Positions 51,436 through 61,267 of a DNA stretch of 64,000 bases are shown here, in pieces (position 1 is the first letter of the stretch; each line of letters opens with the position of its first letter). The notes under the pieces were generated by a model. That model was not told the DNA's origin, made no database searches, and was given only the letters and a program-made list of their open reading frames with translations. Location of the stretch: assembly GCF_006363815.1 (NCBI RefSeq), contig NZ_RRYT01000019.1:25184-89183 (forward strand). Direction: 5' to 3'. This stretch comes from Thermomonospora catenispora (GTDB taxonomy: Bacteria; Actinomycetota; Actinomycetes; Streptosporangiales; Streptosporangiaceae). A program made the position numbers and the translations under genes.

Positions 51436-53970
51436 GTGGCAGGCAACCTCACGCGCGATGAGGCGCGGGAACGGGCCCGGCTGCTGAAGGTCGAGTCCTA
51501 TGCGGTGGACCTGGATCTGACGACCGGCGAGGAGCGGTTCGGATCCACGACCGTGGTCCGGTTCGGCTGCACCGAGCCCGGCGCGTCCACCTTCATCGAC
51601 CTGCACGACGCGGTGGTGCGGGAGGTCGTGCTGAACGGGCGGTCGCTGGAGGTCTCCTCCTACGACGCCGCCAAGGGGCGGTTCCCGCTCCCGGACCTGG
51701 CCGCCGACAACGAGCTGCGGATCGTCGCCGACTGCGCCTACTCCCGCTCCGGGGAGGGCCTGCACCGGTTCGTGGACCCGGTGGACCGGGAGGTGTACCT
51801 GTACACCCAGTTCGAGACCGCCGACGCGCACCGGATGTACGCCTGCTTCGACCAGCCCGACCTGAAGGCGACCTTCCAGCTGTCGGTCACCGCCCCGCGG
51901 CACTGGCAGGTCGTCACCAACGAGGCCGCCGAGTCCGCCGCGGACGGCCGCTGGGTCTTCCCCCCCACCCCGCGGATCTCCACCTACATCACCGCGCTGG
52001 TGGCCGGCCCCTACCACGCGGTCCGCGACGAGTACCGGCGCCCGGACGGGTCGGTCATCCCGCTGGGGGTGTTCTGCCGGGCCTCGCTGGCCGAGCACCT
52101 GGACGCCGACGCGATCATCGAGGTCACCCGGCAGGGCTTCGCCTTCTTCGAGGAGGTGTTCGGCCGGCCGTACCCGTTCACCAAGTACGACCAGCTGTTC
52201 GTGCCCGAGTTCAACGCGGGCGCGATGGAGAACGCCGGCTGCGTGACGTTCCTGGAGGACTACGTCTTCCGGTCGCGGGTCACCGACGCCGCCTACGAGC
52301 GCCGTGCGGAGACGATCCTGCACGAGATGGCGCACATGTGGTTCGGCGACCTGGTCACCATGCGCTGGTGGGACGACCTGTGGCTGAACGAGTCGTTCGC
52401 CACCTACATGAGCGTGCTGTGCCAGGCCGAGGCCACCCGCTGGAAGGGGTCGTGGACCACGTTCGCGAACCTGATGAAGGCGTGGGCCTACCGGCAGGAC
52501 CAGCTGCCGTCCACCCACCCCATCTCCGCCGACATCCCCGACATCCAGGCGGTGGAGGTCAACTTCGACGGCATCACCTACGCCAAGGGCGCCAGCGTCC
52601 TCAAGCAGCTGGTCGCCTACGTGGGCCGGGACAACTTCCTGGAGGGCGTGCGGCGCTACTTCGACCGGCACGCCTGGGGCAACACCGTGCTGGGCGACCT
52701 GCTGGAGGCGCTGGAGGAGACCTCCGGACGCGACCTGACCGCCTGGTCCAAGGAGTGGCTGGAGACCGCCGAGGTCAACACGCTGCGCCCGGTGTACCAG
52801 ACCGACGGGGACGGCACGTTCACCTCGTTCGCGGTGGTGCAGGAGGCCAAGCCCGACCACCCCACGCTGCGCTCCCACCGGATCGCGATCGGCCTGTACG
52901 ACCGCACCGACCAGGGCATCGTACGGCGCAAGCGGGTCGAGCTGGACGTGGTGGGCGCCCGCACCGAGGTGCCGGAACTGGTCGGCGAGCGGCGGCCGGA
53001 CCTGGTGCTGGTCAACGACGACGACCTGACCTATGCCAAGATCCGGCTGGACGAGCACTCGCTGCGCACCCTCATCGAGGGCATCGGCGACATCGCCGAG
53101 AGCCTGCCGCGGGCGCTGTGCTGGTCGGCGGCCTGGGACATGACCCGCGACGCCGAGATGGCCACCCGCGACTACATCAGGCTGGTGCTGTCGGGCATCC
53201 GCGGGGTCGGCGACATCTCGGTGGCGCAGACCCTGCTGCGGCAGGCCCGCACCGCCCTGCAGCAGTACGCCGACCCGGCCTGGCGCCCCGCCGGGCAGCA
53301 GATGATGGCCGACGCCCTGTTCGAGCTGGCCCGCGAGGCCGAGCCCGGCTCGGACTTCCAGCTGTGCTTCGTGCAGGCGTTCGCCGCGGTCGCCACCTCC
53401 AACGAGCACCTGGCGTTCCTGCGCGGGCTGCTGGAGGGCACCCAGTCGCTGGAGGGCCTGACCGTCGACACCGAGCTGCGGTGGGCGCTGCTGCGGCGGC
53501 TGGTGGTGACCGGGGCGGCCGGGGAGGCCGAGATCGACGCCGAGCTCGCCCGGGACAACACGGCCGCCGGGGAGCGGCACGCCGCCGGATGCCGGGCCGC
53601 CGTCCCCACCACCGAGGCCAAGGCCGACGCCTGGTCCCGGATCATCGGCGGCGAGCTGCCCAACGCGGTGTTCCGCGCCACGCTGAGCGGCTTCGTCGAG
53701 CCCGAGCACGCCGAGCTGCTGGCCCCCTACGTCGAGCGGTACTTCGCCGAGGTCGGCCGGATCTGGGAGCAGTGGAGCGGCGACATGGCGCAGACGTTCG
53801 CCGAGGTCGCCTACCCGTTCCTGATCGTCGACCAGTCCACGGTGGCCCGCACCGACGCCTATCTGGAGGCGGAGAACCCGCCGCCGGCGCTGGCCCGGCT
53901 GCTGTCGGAGGGCCGCGACGGGGTGCTCCGCGCCCTGCGCGCCCGCGCCAAGGACGCCTCCGCCGGCTGA
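51436..53970 (+). CDS. pepN: aminopeptidase N (M1 metallopeptidase)
   Basis: 844 residues. The M1 signatures are present: GAMEN in FNAGAMENAGCV, the zinc motif HEMAHMWFGDLV with the second Glu in WLNESFAT, and a catalytic-pocket Tyr region (FDGITYAKGASVLKQL). The C-terminal ERAP1-like helical domain is complete. It removes N-terminal residues from peptides in the cytoplasm. The GTG at 51436 is preferred because AAGGAG lies 5 nt upstream and the sequence VAGNLTRDEARERARLL matches actinobacterial PepN starts. Confidence 0.95.
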   Translation: MAGNLTRDEARERARLLKVESYAVDLDLTTGEERFGSTTVVRFGCTEPGASTFIDLHDAVVREVVLNGRSLEVSSYDAAKGRFPLPDLAADNELRIVADCAYSRSGEGLHRFVDPVDREVYLYTQFETADAHRMYACFDQPDLKATFQLSVTAPRHWQVVTNEAAESAADGRWVFPPTPRISTYITALVAGPYHAVRDEYRRPDGSVIPLGVFCRASLAEHLDADAIIEVTRQGFAFFEEVFGRPYPFTKYDQLFVPEFNAGAMENAGCVTFLEDYVFRSRVTDAAYERRAETILHEMAHMWFGDLVTMRWWDDLWLNESFATYMSVLCQAEATRWKGSWTTFANLMKAWAYRQDQLPSTHPISADIPDIQAVEVNFDGITYAKGASVLKQLVAYVGRDNFLEGVRRYFDRHAWGNTVLGDLLEALEETSGRDLTAWSKEWLETAEVNTLRPVYQTDGDGTFTSFAVVQEAKPDHPTLRSHRIAIGLYDRTDQGIVRRKRVELDVVGARTEVPELVGERRPDLVLVNDDDLTYAKIRLDEHSLRTLIEGIGDIAESLPRALCWSAAWDMTRDAEMATRDYIRLVLSGIRGVGDISVAQTLLRQARTALQQYADPAWRPAGQQMMADALFELAREAEPGSDFQLCFVQAFAAVATSNEHLAFLRGLLEGTQSLEGLTVDTELRWALLRRLVVTGAAGEAEIDAELARDNTAAGERHAAGCRAAVPTTEAKADAWSRIIGGELPNAVFRATLSGFVEPEHAELLAPYVERYFAEVGRIWEQWSGDMAQTFAEVAYPFLIVDQSTVARTDAYLEAENPPPALARLLSEGRDGVLRALRARAKDASAG

Positions 53971-53987
53971 GGCCCGGGAAACGGCCG

Positions 53988-54019
53988 CGGCCCGCCCACC
54001 CCGCGGGGACGGCGGGCCG
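53988..54019. terminator. bidirectional hairpin between pepN and the amidase
   Basis: CGGCCCGCC (53988-53996) pairs with GGCGGGCCG (54011-54019), with an inner CCCC/GGGG pairing in the loop. It lies 17 bp after the pepN stop and 118 bp from the amidase stop. Confidence 0.6.
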
Positions 54020-54137
54020 AGGGCCGGTCGGCGGGCGGCTCGCGCGTCCCGCCGGCCGGTCTCACCCCGGCGCGCCCGGGCCGGTTCGATCAGCCGCCCG
54101 TCCACCGCGGCCGGGGCGTGCCCGCGCAAGGGCCGCT

Positions 54138-55553
54138 TCAGCCGTCCCAGCCCGGCGGGCGGCGGCGGTGCCAGGGCCGGGCCGCCTCCAGCTGGGCGGA
54201 CAGGGAGATCAGCGTGCCCTCGCCGCCGAGCCGTCCGGCGATCATCACGCCGATCGGCAGGCCCTCGGCGTTCCAGTGCAGCGGGACGGTGACGGCGGGC
54301 TGGCCGGAGAGGTTGTAGGCGGCCGCGAACGGGGTGAAGCGGTGCTGCCGCCGCAGGTTCTCCTCCGGATCGGCGGCGGAGAAGTGTCCGACGGGGACGG
54401 GCGGGGCCGCCAGGGTCGGCGAGATGATCGCGTCGAAGCCGTCCATCGCCGCGAACGCCCCGCGGAGGGCGGACTGGATGCGGGCGTGCGCCCGCATCAG
54501 CCCGGTGCCGGTGACGCGGCGGCCCCGCTCGCGCAGCCATCGGGTGAACGGCTCCAGCCGGTCCTCGTCGGCGGGGTCCACCGGTTCCAGGGCCGCCAGG
54601 ACCGTCCACAGGGTCTCGAAGTCGGCCGCCAGCCCGGGGTCGAACAGCGGCGGCGCGTCCACCACCTCATGCCCCAGCTCCTCCAGCAGGGCGCAGGCGT
54701 CCTCCAGCGCCGCCGCGCAGTCGGGGTGGATCTCGGCGTCGGGGACCATCGGGTCGCCGCGGCGGGCGATCCGCAGCCGTCCGGGCTCCCGGTCGGCGCA
54801 GGCGGTGAAGGACCCCGGCGGCGGGGGCGCGGCGAACAGGTCCCCCGGGAACGGCCCCTGCATGGCGTCCAGCAGGGCCGCGGCGTCCCGCACGGTGCGG
54901 GCGATGGGCCCGTCGGTGACCAGGCCGAACAGGTCGGGTGCGGCGGGGCCGCGGGAGATCCGGCCGCGGGTCGGTTTGATCCCGAACACCCCGCAGGCCG
55001 CGGCGGGGATGCGGATGGACCCGCCGCCGTCGTTGCCGTGGGCCGCCGGCGCCAGCCCGGCGGCGACCGCGGCGGCCGACCCGCCGCTGGAGCCGCCGGC
55101 CGACCGGGTCGGGTCCCAGGGCGTGCGGGCGGGGGGCGCCACGGCCGACTCGGTGTAGCAGGTCAGGCCGAACTCACAGGTCGCGGTCTTGCCGAACGGG
55201 ATCGCGCCGGCCGCGCGCAGCCTGGCCACCACCAGGTCGTCGGCGTCGGCGACGCGGTCGGCGGACACCGCCGATCCGCGGGTGATCCGCACGCCGCGCA
55301 CCGCGGTCAGGTCCTTGACGGCGATCGGGACGCCGTGCAGCGGCGGGAGGTCCGCGCCGGGACGGGCGGTCCGGTGCAGCCGCGCCGCCTCCGCCAGGGC
55401 CTGCTCGGCGGCCACCGTGACAAACGCCCCGAGCCGCGGGTTCAGGCGTTCGATCCGGGCCAGATAGTGCTCCAGGAGCGTCACCGGGGACAGGTCGCCG
55501 GCGCGGACGGCGGCGGCCTGTTCCAGCGCGGTCAACTCGTGGATCTCGGTCAC
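54138..55553 (-). CDS. amidase-signature family amidase
   Basis: 471 residues. The catalytic triad Lys80 (GVPIAVKD), cis-Ser155 (GGSSGGS) and nucleophile Ser179 (DGGGSIRIPAA) is clear. The C-terminal part (NLSGQPAVTVPLHWNAEGLPIGVMIAG) is typical of stand-alone amidases rather than GatA, and no GatB/C neighbours exist. It hydrolyses an amide of unknown identity in the cytoplasm. The gene is convergent with pepN and divergent from the NERD gene. Confidence 0.9.
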   Translation of the reverse strand: MTEIHELTALEQAAAVRAGDLSPVTLLEHYLARIERLNPRLGAFVTVAAEQALAEAARLHRTARPGADLPPLHGVPIAVKDLTAVRGVRITRGSAVSADRVADADDLVVARLRAAGAIPFGKTATCEFGLTCYTESAVAPPARTPWDPTRSAGGSSGGSAAAVAAGLAPAAHGNDGGGSIRIPAAACGVFGIKPTRGRISRGPAAPDLFGLVTDGPIARTVRDAAALLDAMQGPFPGDLFAAPPPPGSFTACADREPGRLRIARRGDPMVPDAEIHPDCAAALEDACALLEELGHEVVDAPPLFDPGLAADFETLWTVLAALEPVDPADEDRLEPFTRWLRERGRRVTGTGLMRAHARIQSALRGAFAAMDGFDAIISPTLAAPPVPVGHFSAADPEENLRRQHRFTPFAAAYNLSGQPAVTVPLHWNAEGLPIGVMIAGRLGGEGTLISLSAQLEAARPWHRRRPPGWDG

Positions 55554-55778
55554 ACGCCCACGCTAGAGGGGCCCGGCCGGGCGACCGCGGACCGGGACGA
55601 CGGCGCCGGAAGGGCCGTAAGAGATGAACGAAAATCTACCCCTCGACGCAAGGTTCAACCGAACGGATCCGGCGACAAAACTATGGATGCGGCACCACTA
55701 GCCGCCCGCACGGCGCGCTCACTACCCTCCGCAAAGAGGATCATGCCTCCCCGTCCGAAAGGAACACGGAGAGTCACC

Positions 55779-56585
55779 ATGGCGACCATGGAGCGGGGCA
55801 AGCCCGGCCAGCCCGAAGGCCACCCCACCGACAGCACGTCCGGCGGAACCGGCGGACGGCTCCCGCGTCTCCCCCGCCTCCCGGACGACCTGCGCAACGA
55901 TCCGCGGGCGCGCCTGTGGGCTCTGCGGCTCGGTGCGGCCGTCGTCGTCGGCATCATGGTCACGATCGTGACGAACTGGCGGGTCGGTCTCGGCGCGGCG
56001 GTGCTCGCCGTCGTCGCCGACGTCTACCGCCGCTCCCGCTCCCACACCGAGGTCGCGGCCTGGGGCAAGTCGGCCGCGGCCGAACGCCGCACCGAGCGGC
56101 AGCTCCGGTCGCTGACCAAGAACGGCTACCGCGTCCTGCACGCCCGCGCCGTCCCGCTCGACGACGAGGGCGTCAGCGACGGCAAGATCGACCATCTGGT
56201 GGTCGGGCCCAGCGGCGTGTACGCCATCGACTCGGAGAAGTGGGACCGCCGACTGCCGGTCCGCACCCTCTCGCACCGCAAGCTGTTCCACGGCCCGTTC
56301 AACAAAAAGGACCGGCTGGACGAGGCCCGCTGGGAGGCCGAGCAGGCCAGCAAGCGGCTGTCGGCCAAGCTCGGCTTCGAGGTGTCGGTGCAGCCCTCGG
56401 TGGCGATCTACGGGCCGTCCATCCCGTGGAAGGTGATGCGGGTGCGCGACGTGGACGTCTACGCCGGCAACCGGGCGCGCTCCTATCTGCGCCGCCGCCC
56501 CCGGATCCTCACCGACGAGGACGTCCAGCGCATCTACGAGGCCGCCGAGGAGGCCCTGCCGCCGAAGTACCCCACCACCGACTGA
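55779..56585 (+). CDS. NERD-domain membrane-associated protein
   Basis: 268 residues. A disordered Pro/Gly N terminus is followed by two hydrophobic helices (LGAAVVVGIMVTIVTNW, LGAAVLAVVADVY, about residues 50-85) and a C-terminal NERD (nuclease-related) domain: GEQ-like ERRTERQLRSL, VLHARAVPLDDEGVSDGKIDHLVVGPSGVYAIDSEKW. The Asp in KIDHLVVG and the Glu in DSEKW match the PD-(D/E)xK-like core, though DNA cleavage is not shown for the family. GGAGAG precedes ATG 55779; an alternative ATG at 55743 has AGAGG. Probably a single-gene unit. Confidence 0.82.
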   Translation: MATMERGKPGQPEGHPTDSTSGGTGGRLPRLPRLPDDLRNDPRARLWALRLGAAVVVGIMVTIVTNWRVGLGAAVLAVVADVYRRSRSHTEVAAWGKSAAAERRTERQLRSLTKNGYRVLHARAVPLDDEGVSDGKIDHLVVGPSGVYAIDSEKWDRRLPVRTLSHRKLFHGPFNKKDRLDEARWEAEQASKRLSAKLGFEVSVQPSVAIYGPSIPWKVMRVRDVDVYAGNRARSYLRRRPRILTDEDVQRIYEAAEEALPPKYPTTD

Positions 56586-56608
56586 GCGTCGCCGACCGGG
56601 CATCGGAG

Positions 56609-56646
56609 CGAGCGCCCCGGGGCGGCCGGCCGTCCCGGGGCGCTCG
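56609..56646 (+). terminator. hairpin after the NERD gene
   Basis: CGAGCGCCCCGGG and CCCGGGGCGCTCG form perfect 13-bp arms around 12 nt, 23 bp after the stop codon. Confidence 0.75.
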
Positions 56647-56885
56647 CGCGTCTCCCGAAGGGCGCGTCCCGAAGGGCGCGCGGAGCCGGGCCGTGGACGC
56701 GCCGCCGGCGGGACGGGAGGTAGCATCGAACGCACCGGCCGCACGAGACCTCCGGTGGGCCGGGTCCAGCGCCGAGACCCGCCGCTGTCGCACACACCCC
56801 GAGCCCCGGTCAGGCCGGCCGTCCCACCCGTGACGCACCAGCCGACGATCGGGGCGCCGCCGACAAAGGTTTGGAGAGGTCCCCA

Positions 56886-58742
56886 ATGCCACCGCTCAGG
56901 TCACGCACCGTCACGCACGGCAGGAACATGGCGGGCGCCCGCGCCCTCCTGCGCGCCACCGGAGTGGCGCGCGAGGACTTCGGCAAGCCGATCGTCGCGG
57001 TGGCCAACAGCTACACCCAGTTCGTGCCCGGCCACGTCCACCTGCGCGAGGTCGGCGAGGTGGTGGCCGAGGCGGTGCGCGAGGCCGGCGGGGTGCCGCG
57101 CGAGTTCAACACCATCGCCGTCGACGACGGCATCGCGATGGGCCACGACGGGATGCTGTACTCGCTGCCGTCGCGGGAGCTGATCGCCGACGCGGTGGAG
57201 TACATGGTGCAGGCGCACCGGGCCGACGCGCTGATCTGCGTGTCCAACTGCGACAAGATCACCCCGGGGATGCTGCTGGCGGCGCTGCGGCTGAACATCC
57301 CCACCGTGTTCGTCTCCGGCGGGCCGATGGAGGCCGGCAAGCCGGTCGAGGGCGTCTCCGGCGGGCACAAGCTGGACCTGATCGACTCGATGATCGCCTC
57401 GGCCGACACCAGCGTCTCCGACGAGGCGCTGGCCCGGATGGAGGAGAACGCCTGCCCGACCTGCGGGTCCTGCTCGGGCATGTTCACCGCCAACTCGATG
57501 AACTGCCTGACCGAGGCGATCGGGCTGGCGCTGCCGGGCAACGGCACGATCCTGGCCACCCACACCGCCCGCAAGAAGCTGTTCGCCGACGCCGGACGTC
57601 GTGTGGTGGAGATCGCCAAGCGCTACTACGAGGACGACGACGAGTCGGTGCTGCCGCGCAGCATCGCCACCCGCGACGCCTTCGAGAACGCGATGGCGCT
57701 GGACGTGGCGATGGGCGGCTCCACCAACACCATCCTGCACCTGCTGGCCGCCGCCACCGAGGCGGGCGTGGACTTCGGCCTGAAGGAGATCGACGAGCTG
57801 TCGCGCCGGGTGCCGTGCATCTGCAAGGTCGCCCCGGCCACCAACAAGTACCACATCGAGGACGTGCACCGCGCCGGCGGCATCCCCGCCCTGCTGGGCG
57901 AGCTGGACCGGGCGGGTCTGATCAACCGGGACGCCCGCACCGTCCACGCGGACACGGTGGGCGAGTTCATCGCCGCGTGGGACATCCGCTCCCCCGAGGT
58001 GCTGCCCGAGGCGCGGGAGCTGTGGCACGCCGCGCCCGGCGGGGTGCGCACCACCCGGGCCTACAGCCAGTCCAACCGCTGGGACGAGCTCGACCTGGAC
58101 CGCGAGGGCGGCTGCATCCGCTCCATCGAGCACGCCTACACCGCCGACGGCGGCCTGGCCGTGCTGTACGGCAACATCGCCCCCGAGGGGGCGATCGTCA
58201 AGACCGCCGGCGTGGAGGAGGAGCTGTGGACCTTCTCCGGCCCCGCGGTGGTCTTCGAGAGCCAGGAGGAGGCCGTGGAGGGCATCCTCGGCGGCAAGGT
58301 CAAAGAGGGCGACGTCGTCGTCATCCGCTACGAGGGCCCCAAGGGCGGGCCGGGCATGCAGGAGATGCTGTACCCGACGTCCTTCCTCAAGGGCCGCGGC
58401 CTGGGCAAGGCGTGCGCGCTGATCACCGACGGGCGGTTCTCCGGCGGCACCTCGGGCCTGTCCATCGGCCACGCCTCCCCCGAGGCCGCCGCGGGCGGCG
58501 TCATCGCCCTGGTGGAGGACGGCGACCGCATCGTCATCGACATCCCCCGCCGGTCCATCGAGCTGGACGTCCCCGCCGACGAGCTGGCCGCGCGGCGCGA
58601 GAGGCTGCTGGCCGAGCTGGGCGGCTACCGTCCCCGCGACCGGCACCGCCCGATCAGCGCCGCCCTGCAGGCCTACGCGGCGATGGCCACGTCGGCCTCC
58701 ACCGGTGCGGCCCGCGACCTGTCCCAGCTGTCGGGCAACTGA
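56886..58742 (+). CDS. ilvD: dihydroxyacid dehydratase
   Basis: 618 residues of the IlvD/EDD family. Iron-sulfur cysteines are in [11 protein letters not shown] and [17 protein letters not shown], and the first cysteine region of the fold ([13 protein letters not shown]) is typical of the branched-chain biosynthetic enzyme. It dehydrates 2,3-dihydroxy-3-methylbutanoate and -pentanoate to the keto acids of valine and isoleucine. GGAGAGG lies 6 nt before ATG 56886, preferred over the in-frame start 15 bp upstream. It is transcribed alone and followed by a perfect hairpin. No other ilv gene is in the window. Confidence 0.95.
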   Translation: MPPLRSRTVTHGRNMAGARALLRATGVAREDFGKPIVAVANSYTQFVPGHVHLREVGEVVAEAVREAGGVPREFNTIAVDDGIAMGHDGMLYSLPSRELIADAVEYMVQAHRADALICVSNCDKITPGMLLAALRLNIPTVFVSGGPMEAGKPVEGVSGGHKLDLIDSMIASADTSVSDEALARMEENACPTCGSCSGMFTANSMNCLTEAIGLALPGNGTILATHTARKKLFADAGRRVVEIAKRYYEDDDESVLPRSIATRDAFENAMALDVAMGGSTNTILHLLAAATEAGVDFGLKEIDELSRRVPCICKVAPATNKYHIEDVHRAGGIPALLGELDRAGLINRDARTVHADTVGEFIAAWDIRSPEVLPEARELWHAAPGGVRTTRAYSQSNRWDELDLDREGGCIRSIEHAYTADGGLAVLYGNIAPEGAIVKTAGVEEELWTFSGPAVVFESQEEAVEGILGGKVKEGDVVVIRYEGPKGGPGMQEMLYPTSFLKGRGLGKACALITDGRFSGGTSGLSIGHASPEAAAGGVIALVEDGDRIVIDIPRRSIELDVPADELAARRERLLAELGGYRPRDRHRPISAALQAYAAMATSASTGAARDLSQLSGN

Positions 58743-58756
58743 GCGGCACGCGCTCT

Positions 58757-58788
58757 CCGGGCGCCGCCGGTCACCCGGCGGCGCCCGG
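58757..58788 (+). terminator. perfect hairpin after ilvD
   Basis: CCGGGCGCCGCCGG and CCGGCGGCGCCCGG form perfect 14-bp arms around TCAC, 14 bp after the stop codon. Confidence 0.8.
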
Positions 58789-58937
58789 GCGCTGTCAGAG
58801 GGCCGACGCCCTCGCGACGACGCCGGGCACGGCCGGCGGCGCGATCGACGCCGCCCGAGCGCGAGGAGCGCCGGGAGGACGCGGGGAGGGCCGCGCCGCG
58901 GGCGCCCGCGGGCAGGGCCGGCGCCGTCCCCGCCGGG

Positions 58938-60071
58938 TCAGGGCGCGGCGATCGTGCAGGCCGCCGGGGCGGTCACGGGGTTGCAGCGGGCGACCGCGCC
59001 GTCCGGCAGCGAGACGTGGTAGTCGGTGCCCCAGCGGTCGGACATGCCGGGGGCGGGATAGTCGGTGCTGACCCACTGGGCGCCGCTGGCGAGGGCGGCG
59101 TCGCGGCGGGCGGTGTCGCCGGAGCGGGCCTCCCGGGTGTCGGCGTCGGCCCGGGTGCGGACCAGGTAGCCCTGGGCGACGAGGTCGCGGATGTCGGGGG
59201 CGGGGTCGTTGCGCTTGACGAAGGCGGCGTCGGGGTTGCCGGGCTCGGAGCTGGTGAACATCAGCCGCCCCTCGAGGCCGGGGTTGCCCTGGAGGTAGCG
59301 GTCGCGGTGGACCCCGGTGTTGTCCATCAGGAACATGACCTTGCCGCGCGCCTCCTCCAGGGTGGGCCAGCCGTCCTCCCGGACGGACTGCTCCAGGGTC
59401 TTGCCGGGGACGCGGACGGTGTCGGGCGTGATCAGCTCGTCGGCGGCGAACACCGACCGGATCTCCTGCTCCACCGCCAGCATGCGCTCCCTGGTCCAGG
59501 TCACCAGGGGGATGGACAGGTCGCCGACCGGGAGGGAGTCTTTGAACTCCAGCAGGATCGCCACGGGGACGTGGTCGGGGTTGGCGCGGGACCAGTCGCG
59601 CACGGCGGTCAGGCAGTCGACGAGCGTGAGGCAGTTGCTGCGGTAGTCCAGCCCGGCGACGTGCAGGACCTTGGTGCCCGGCTCGCGCAGGCGGGGGTCG
59701 TACTCGGCGGACTGGCCGGTCAGGATGCGGATGAGGGGGCGGGCGTACACGCCCCCGTCGGGGTCGGCGTACAGGTCGAGTTCGAGCTGCCGGACCCGCT
59801 GCTGGGCGAGCTGCTCGTCCAGCGGGCGGTGGCTGTACTGCCAGGCCCGGGCCTGCTCGCCGGCGAACAGCGACACCAGGGCGAACTCACGGGCGTTGGG
59901 CTCCAGGTGGTAGCTGTTGTGGCTGCCGACGACCTGGATCTGGTTGAGCCGGAGCCCGGTCTCGGCCGCGGCCGGGGCGGCCGGCCAGACGGCGACGGCG
60001 GTCAGCGCGGCGCAGGCCGAGGCGACGGCCCGGCGGCGGAGCGAGGTGGAAGACGGGGGGCGGATCCTCAT
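58938..60071 (-). CDS. secreted PI-PLC-domain protein (Ca2+-dependent phospholipase C type)
   Basis: 377 residues with a signal peptide (AVASACAALTAVAVWPAAPAAA). The catalytic His motif VGSHNSYH is at about residue 50, followed by a second cluster with ELDLYADPDGG. VAILLEFKDS and GKVMFLMDNTG match the barrel of Ca2+-dependent PI-PLC proteins. It likely cleaves a phosphoinositide or a related glycerophosphodiester outside the cell; substrate unproven. The gene stands alone, convergent with ilvD, and the next gene upstream (60117) is 45 bp away on the same strand. Confidence 0.82.
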   Translation of the reverse strand: MRIRPPSSTSLRRRAVASACAALTAVAVWPAAPAAAETGLRLNQIQVVGSHNSYHLEPNAREFALVSLFAGEQARAWQYSHRPLDEQLAQQRVRQLELDLYADPDGGVYARPLIRILTGQSAEYDPRLREPGTKVLHVAGLDYRSNCLTLVDCLTAVRDWSRANPDHVPVAILLEFKDSLPVGDLSIPLVTWTRERMLAVEQEIRSVFAADELITPDTVRVPGKTLEQSVREDGWPTLEEARGKVMFLMDNTGVHRDRYLQGNPGLEGRLMFTSSEPGNPDAAFVKRNDPAPDIRDLVAQGYLVRTRADADTREARSGDTARRDAALASGAQWVSTDYPAPGMSDRWGTDYHVSLPDGAVARCNPVTAPAACTIAAP

Positions 60072-60116
60072 GAACGTGAGAAAAACTCACCTCCGCCGCC
60101 CCGTCAACCACCGTGA

Positions 60117-60479
60117 TCATTCGTCCCGGTGAACGGTGGACGGCGAGAAGGCGGGCACGCAGACCGCGATGTACTCGGCCCCCTCGGGGCCCGGCGAGCT
60201 GTAGCGGATCCACTCGCCCGCCCGGGTGTGCACGGCCTGCCCGGCGCGCACCTCCAGCACCCCGTTCTCGTGCTCGACGGTCAGCGCGCCGCGCAGCACG
60301 ACCGTGTACTCGTCGAACTCCGGACGCTGGCCGGGCTCGGACCAGCCGGACGGGCTGCGCATGTGCGCGATGCTCAGCCGGTCCTCGCCGGTGTTGACCC
60401 TGCCGACGTACTCGTCGATCGTCTTGGGCGGCTCGCCCACGGCGGCCACCCGCGACGGCTTGTCGATCAGTTCAGGCAT
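60117..60479 (-). CDS. cupin-domain protein
   Basis: 120 residues of the cupin_2 type: EYVGRVNTGEDRLSIAHMRSPSGW, EFDEYTVVLRGALTVEHENGVLEVRAGQAVHTRAGEWIRY. The first motif has Glu but lacks the usual HxH, so metal binding is doubtful. The Met at 60479 (MPELIDKPS) matches the usual beginning of such proteins; another Met lies 12 bp upstream. No strong ribosome site at either. Single-domain cupins of this kind have no assigned role. It may be cotranscribed with the PI-PLC gene. Confidence 0.75.
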   Translation of the reverse strand: MPELIDKPSRVAAVGEPPKTIDEYVGRVNTGEDRLSIAHMRSPSGWSEPGQRPEFDEYTVVLRGALTVEHENGVLEVRAGQAVHTRAGEWIRYSSPGPEGAEYIAVCVPAFSPSTVHRDE

Positions 60480-60510
60480 GCCGTCAAGCATGCCCGAGGA
60501 AGCGAGGTGC

Positions 60511-60726
60511 TCAGCCGCAGCACCCGCCGCCGCAGCACCCGCCGCCGGAGGGGCCGGGCGACGGAGCGGATCCCGTGCCGCGGCCCGTGACGGCGACGGT
60601 GGACAGCAGCTTGACCGTGTCGTCGTGGCCGGCGGGGCAGGTGGCGGGCGCGGACGCCTCGCTCATGGAACGGGACACCTCGAAGGTGGACCCGCAGGCA
60701 CGGCAGCGGAACTCATAACGTGGCAC
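60511..60726 (-). CDS. FmdB-type zinc ribbon protein
   Basis: 71 residues. The family start MPRYEFRCRACGSTFEVSRSM and CPAGHDD give the paired CxxC-type zinc ligands. A Gly/Cys-rich tail (SGGGCCGGGCCG) is present, as in many actinobacterial FmdB proteins. FmdB-type proteins are of regulatory or unknown function. It lies 31 bp upstream of the cupin gene on the same strand and 28 bp downstream of the HNH gene, so these may form one operon. Confidence 0.88.
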   Translation of the reverse strand: MPRYEFRCRACGSTFEVSRSMSEASAPATCPAGHDDTVKLLSTVAVTGRGTGSAPSPGPSGGGCCGGGCCG

Positions 60727-60754
60727 GCCGTCCAGAATAAACCGGCCCGATCGA

Positions 60755-61267
60755 TCAGGCCGCCAGCTGCGCCATATACGGCGCCCACTGCGGGTCGCCG
60801 TTCTCGGCCGCCGCGCCGATCAGCCGCCAGTGCACGCCGCGCGGCACCGCCGGCGTCACATTCAGCACCCAGCCGAGCTCCTCCAGCAGCTTGTCGGCCT
60901 TGCGGTGATTGCACGACGAGCAGGAGGCGACGCAGTTCTCCCAGGTGTGCGTGCCGCCGCGGCTGCGCGGGATCACATGGTCGATGGTCTCGGCCCGGCG
61001 TCCGCAGTAGGCGCAGCGATAGTTGTCGCGCCGCATCAACGCCGCCCGGGTCAACGGCACTCGGGTGCGATAGGGAATGCGCACATAACGACGAAGCCGG
61101 ATCACCGACGGAACGTCGATCGACATCGTGGCCGAATGCAGGACCGCACCGGTGGCGTCGCGGTGGACGATCTCCGCCTTGTCCCGCAGGACCAGGCACA
61201 CCGCCCGCCGCAGCGGGAGCGTCGTGAGCGGTTCGTAGGACGCGTTGAGCAAGAGGACCTGGCGCAT
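60755..61267 (-). CDS. HNH endonuclease (conserved actinobacterial type)
   Basis: 170 residues. MRQVLLLNASYEPLTTLPLRRAVCLVL is the conserved opening of a widespread actinobacterial group; the HNH motif follows with zinc cysteines: CAYCGRRAETIDHVIPRSRGGTHTWENCVASCSSCNHRKADK. The His-Asn-His residues fall in DHV, EN and NHRK. GGAGGG lies 7-8 nt before ATG 61267, preferred over the longer frame. Its biological role (restriction or DNA repair) is not settled. Confidence 0.9.
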   Translation of the reverse strand: MRQVLLLNASYEPLTTLPLRRAVCLVLRDKAEIVHRDATGAVLHSATMSIDVPSVIRLRRYVRIPYRTRVPLTRAALMRRDNYRCAYCGRRAETIDHVIPRSRGGTHTWENCVASCSSCNHRKADKLLEELGWVLNVTPAVPRGVHWRLIGAAAENGDPQWAPYMAQLAA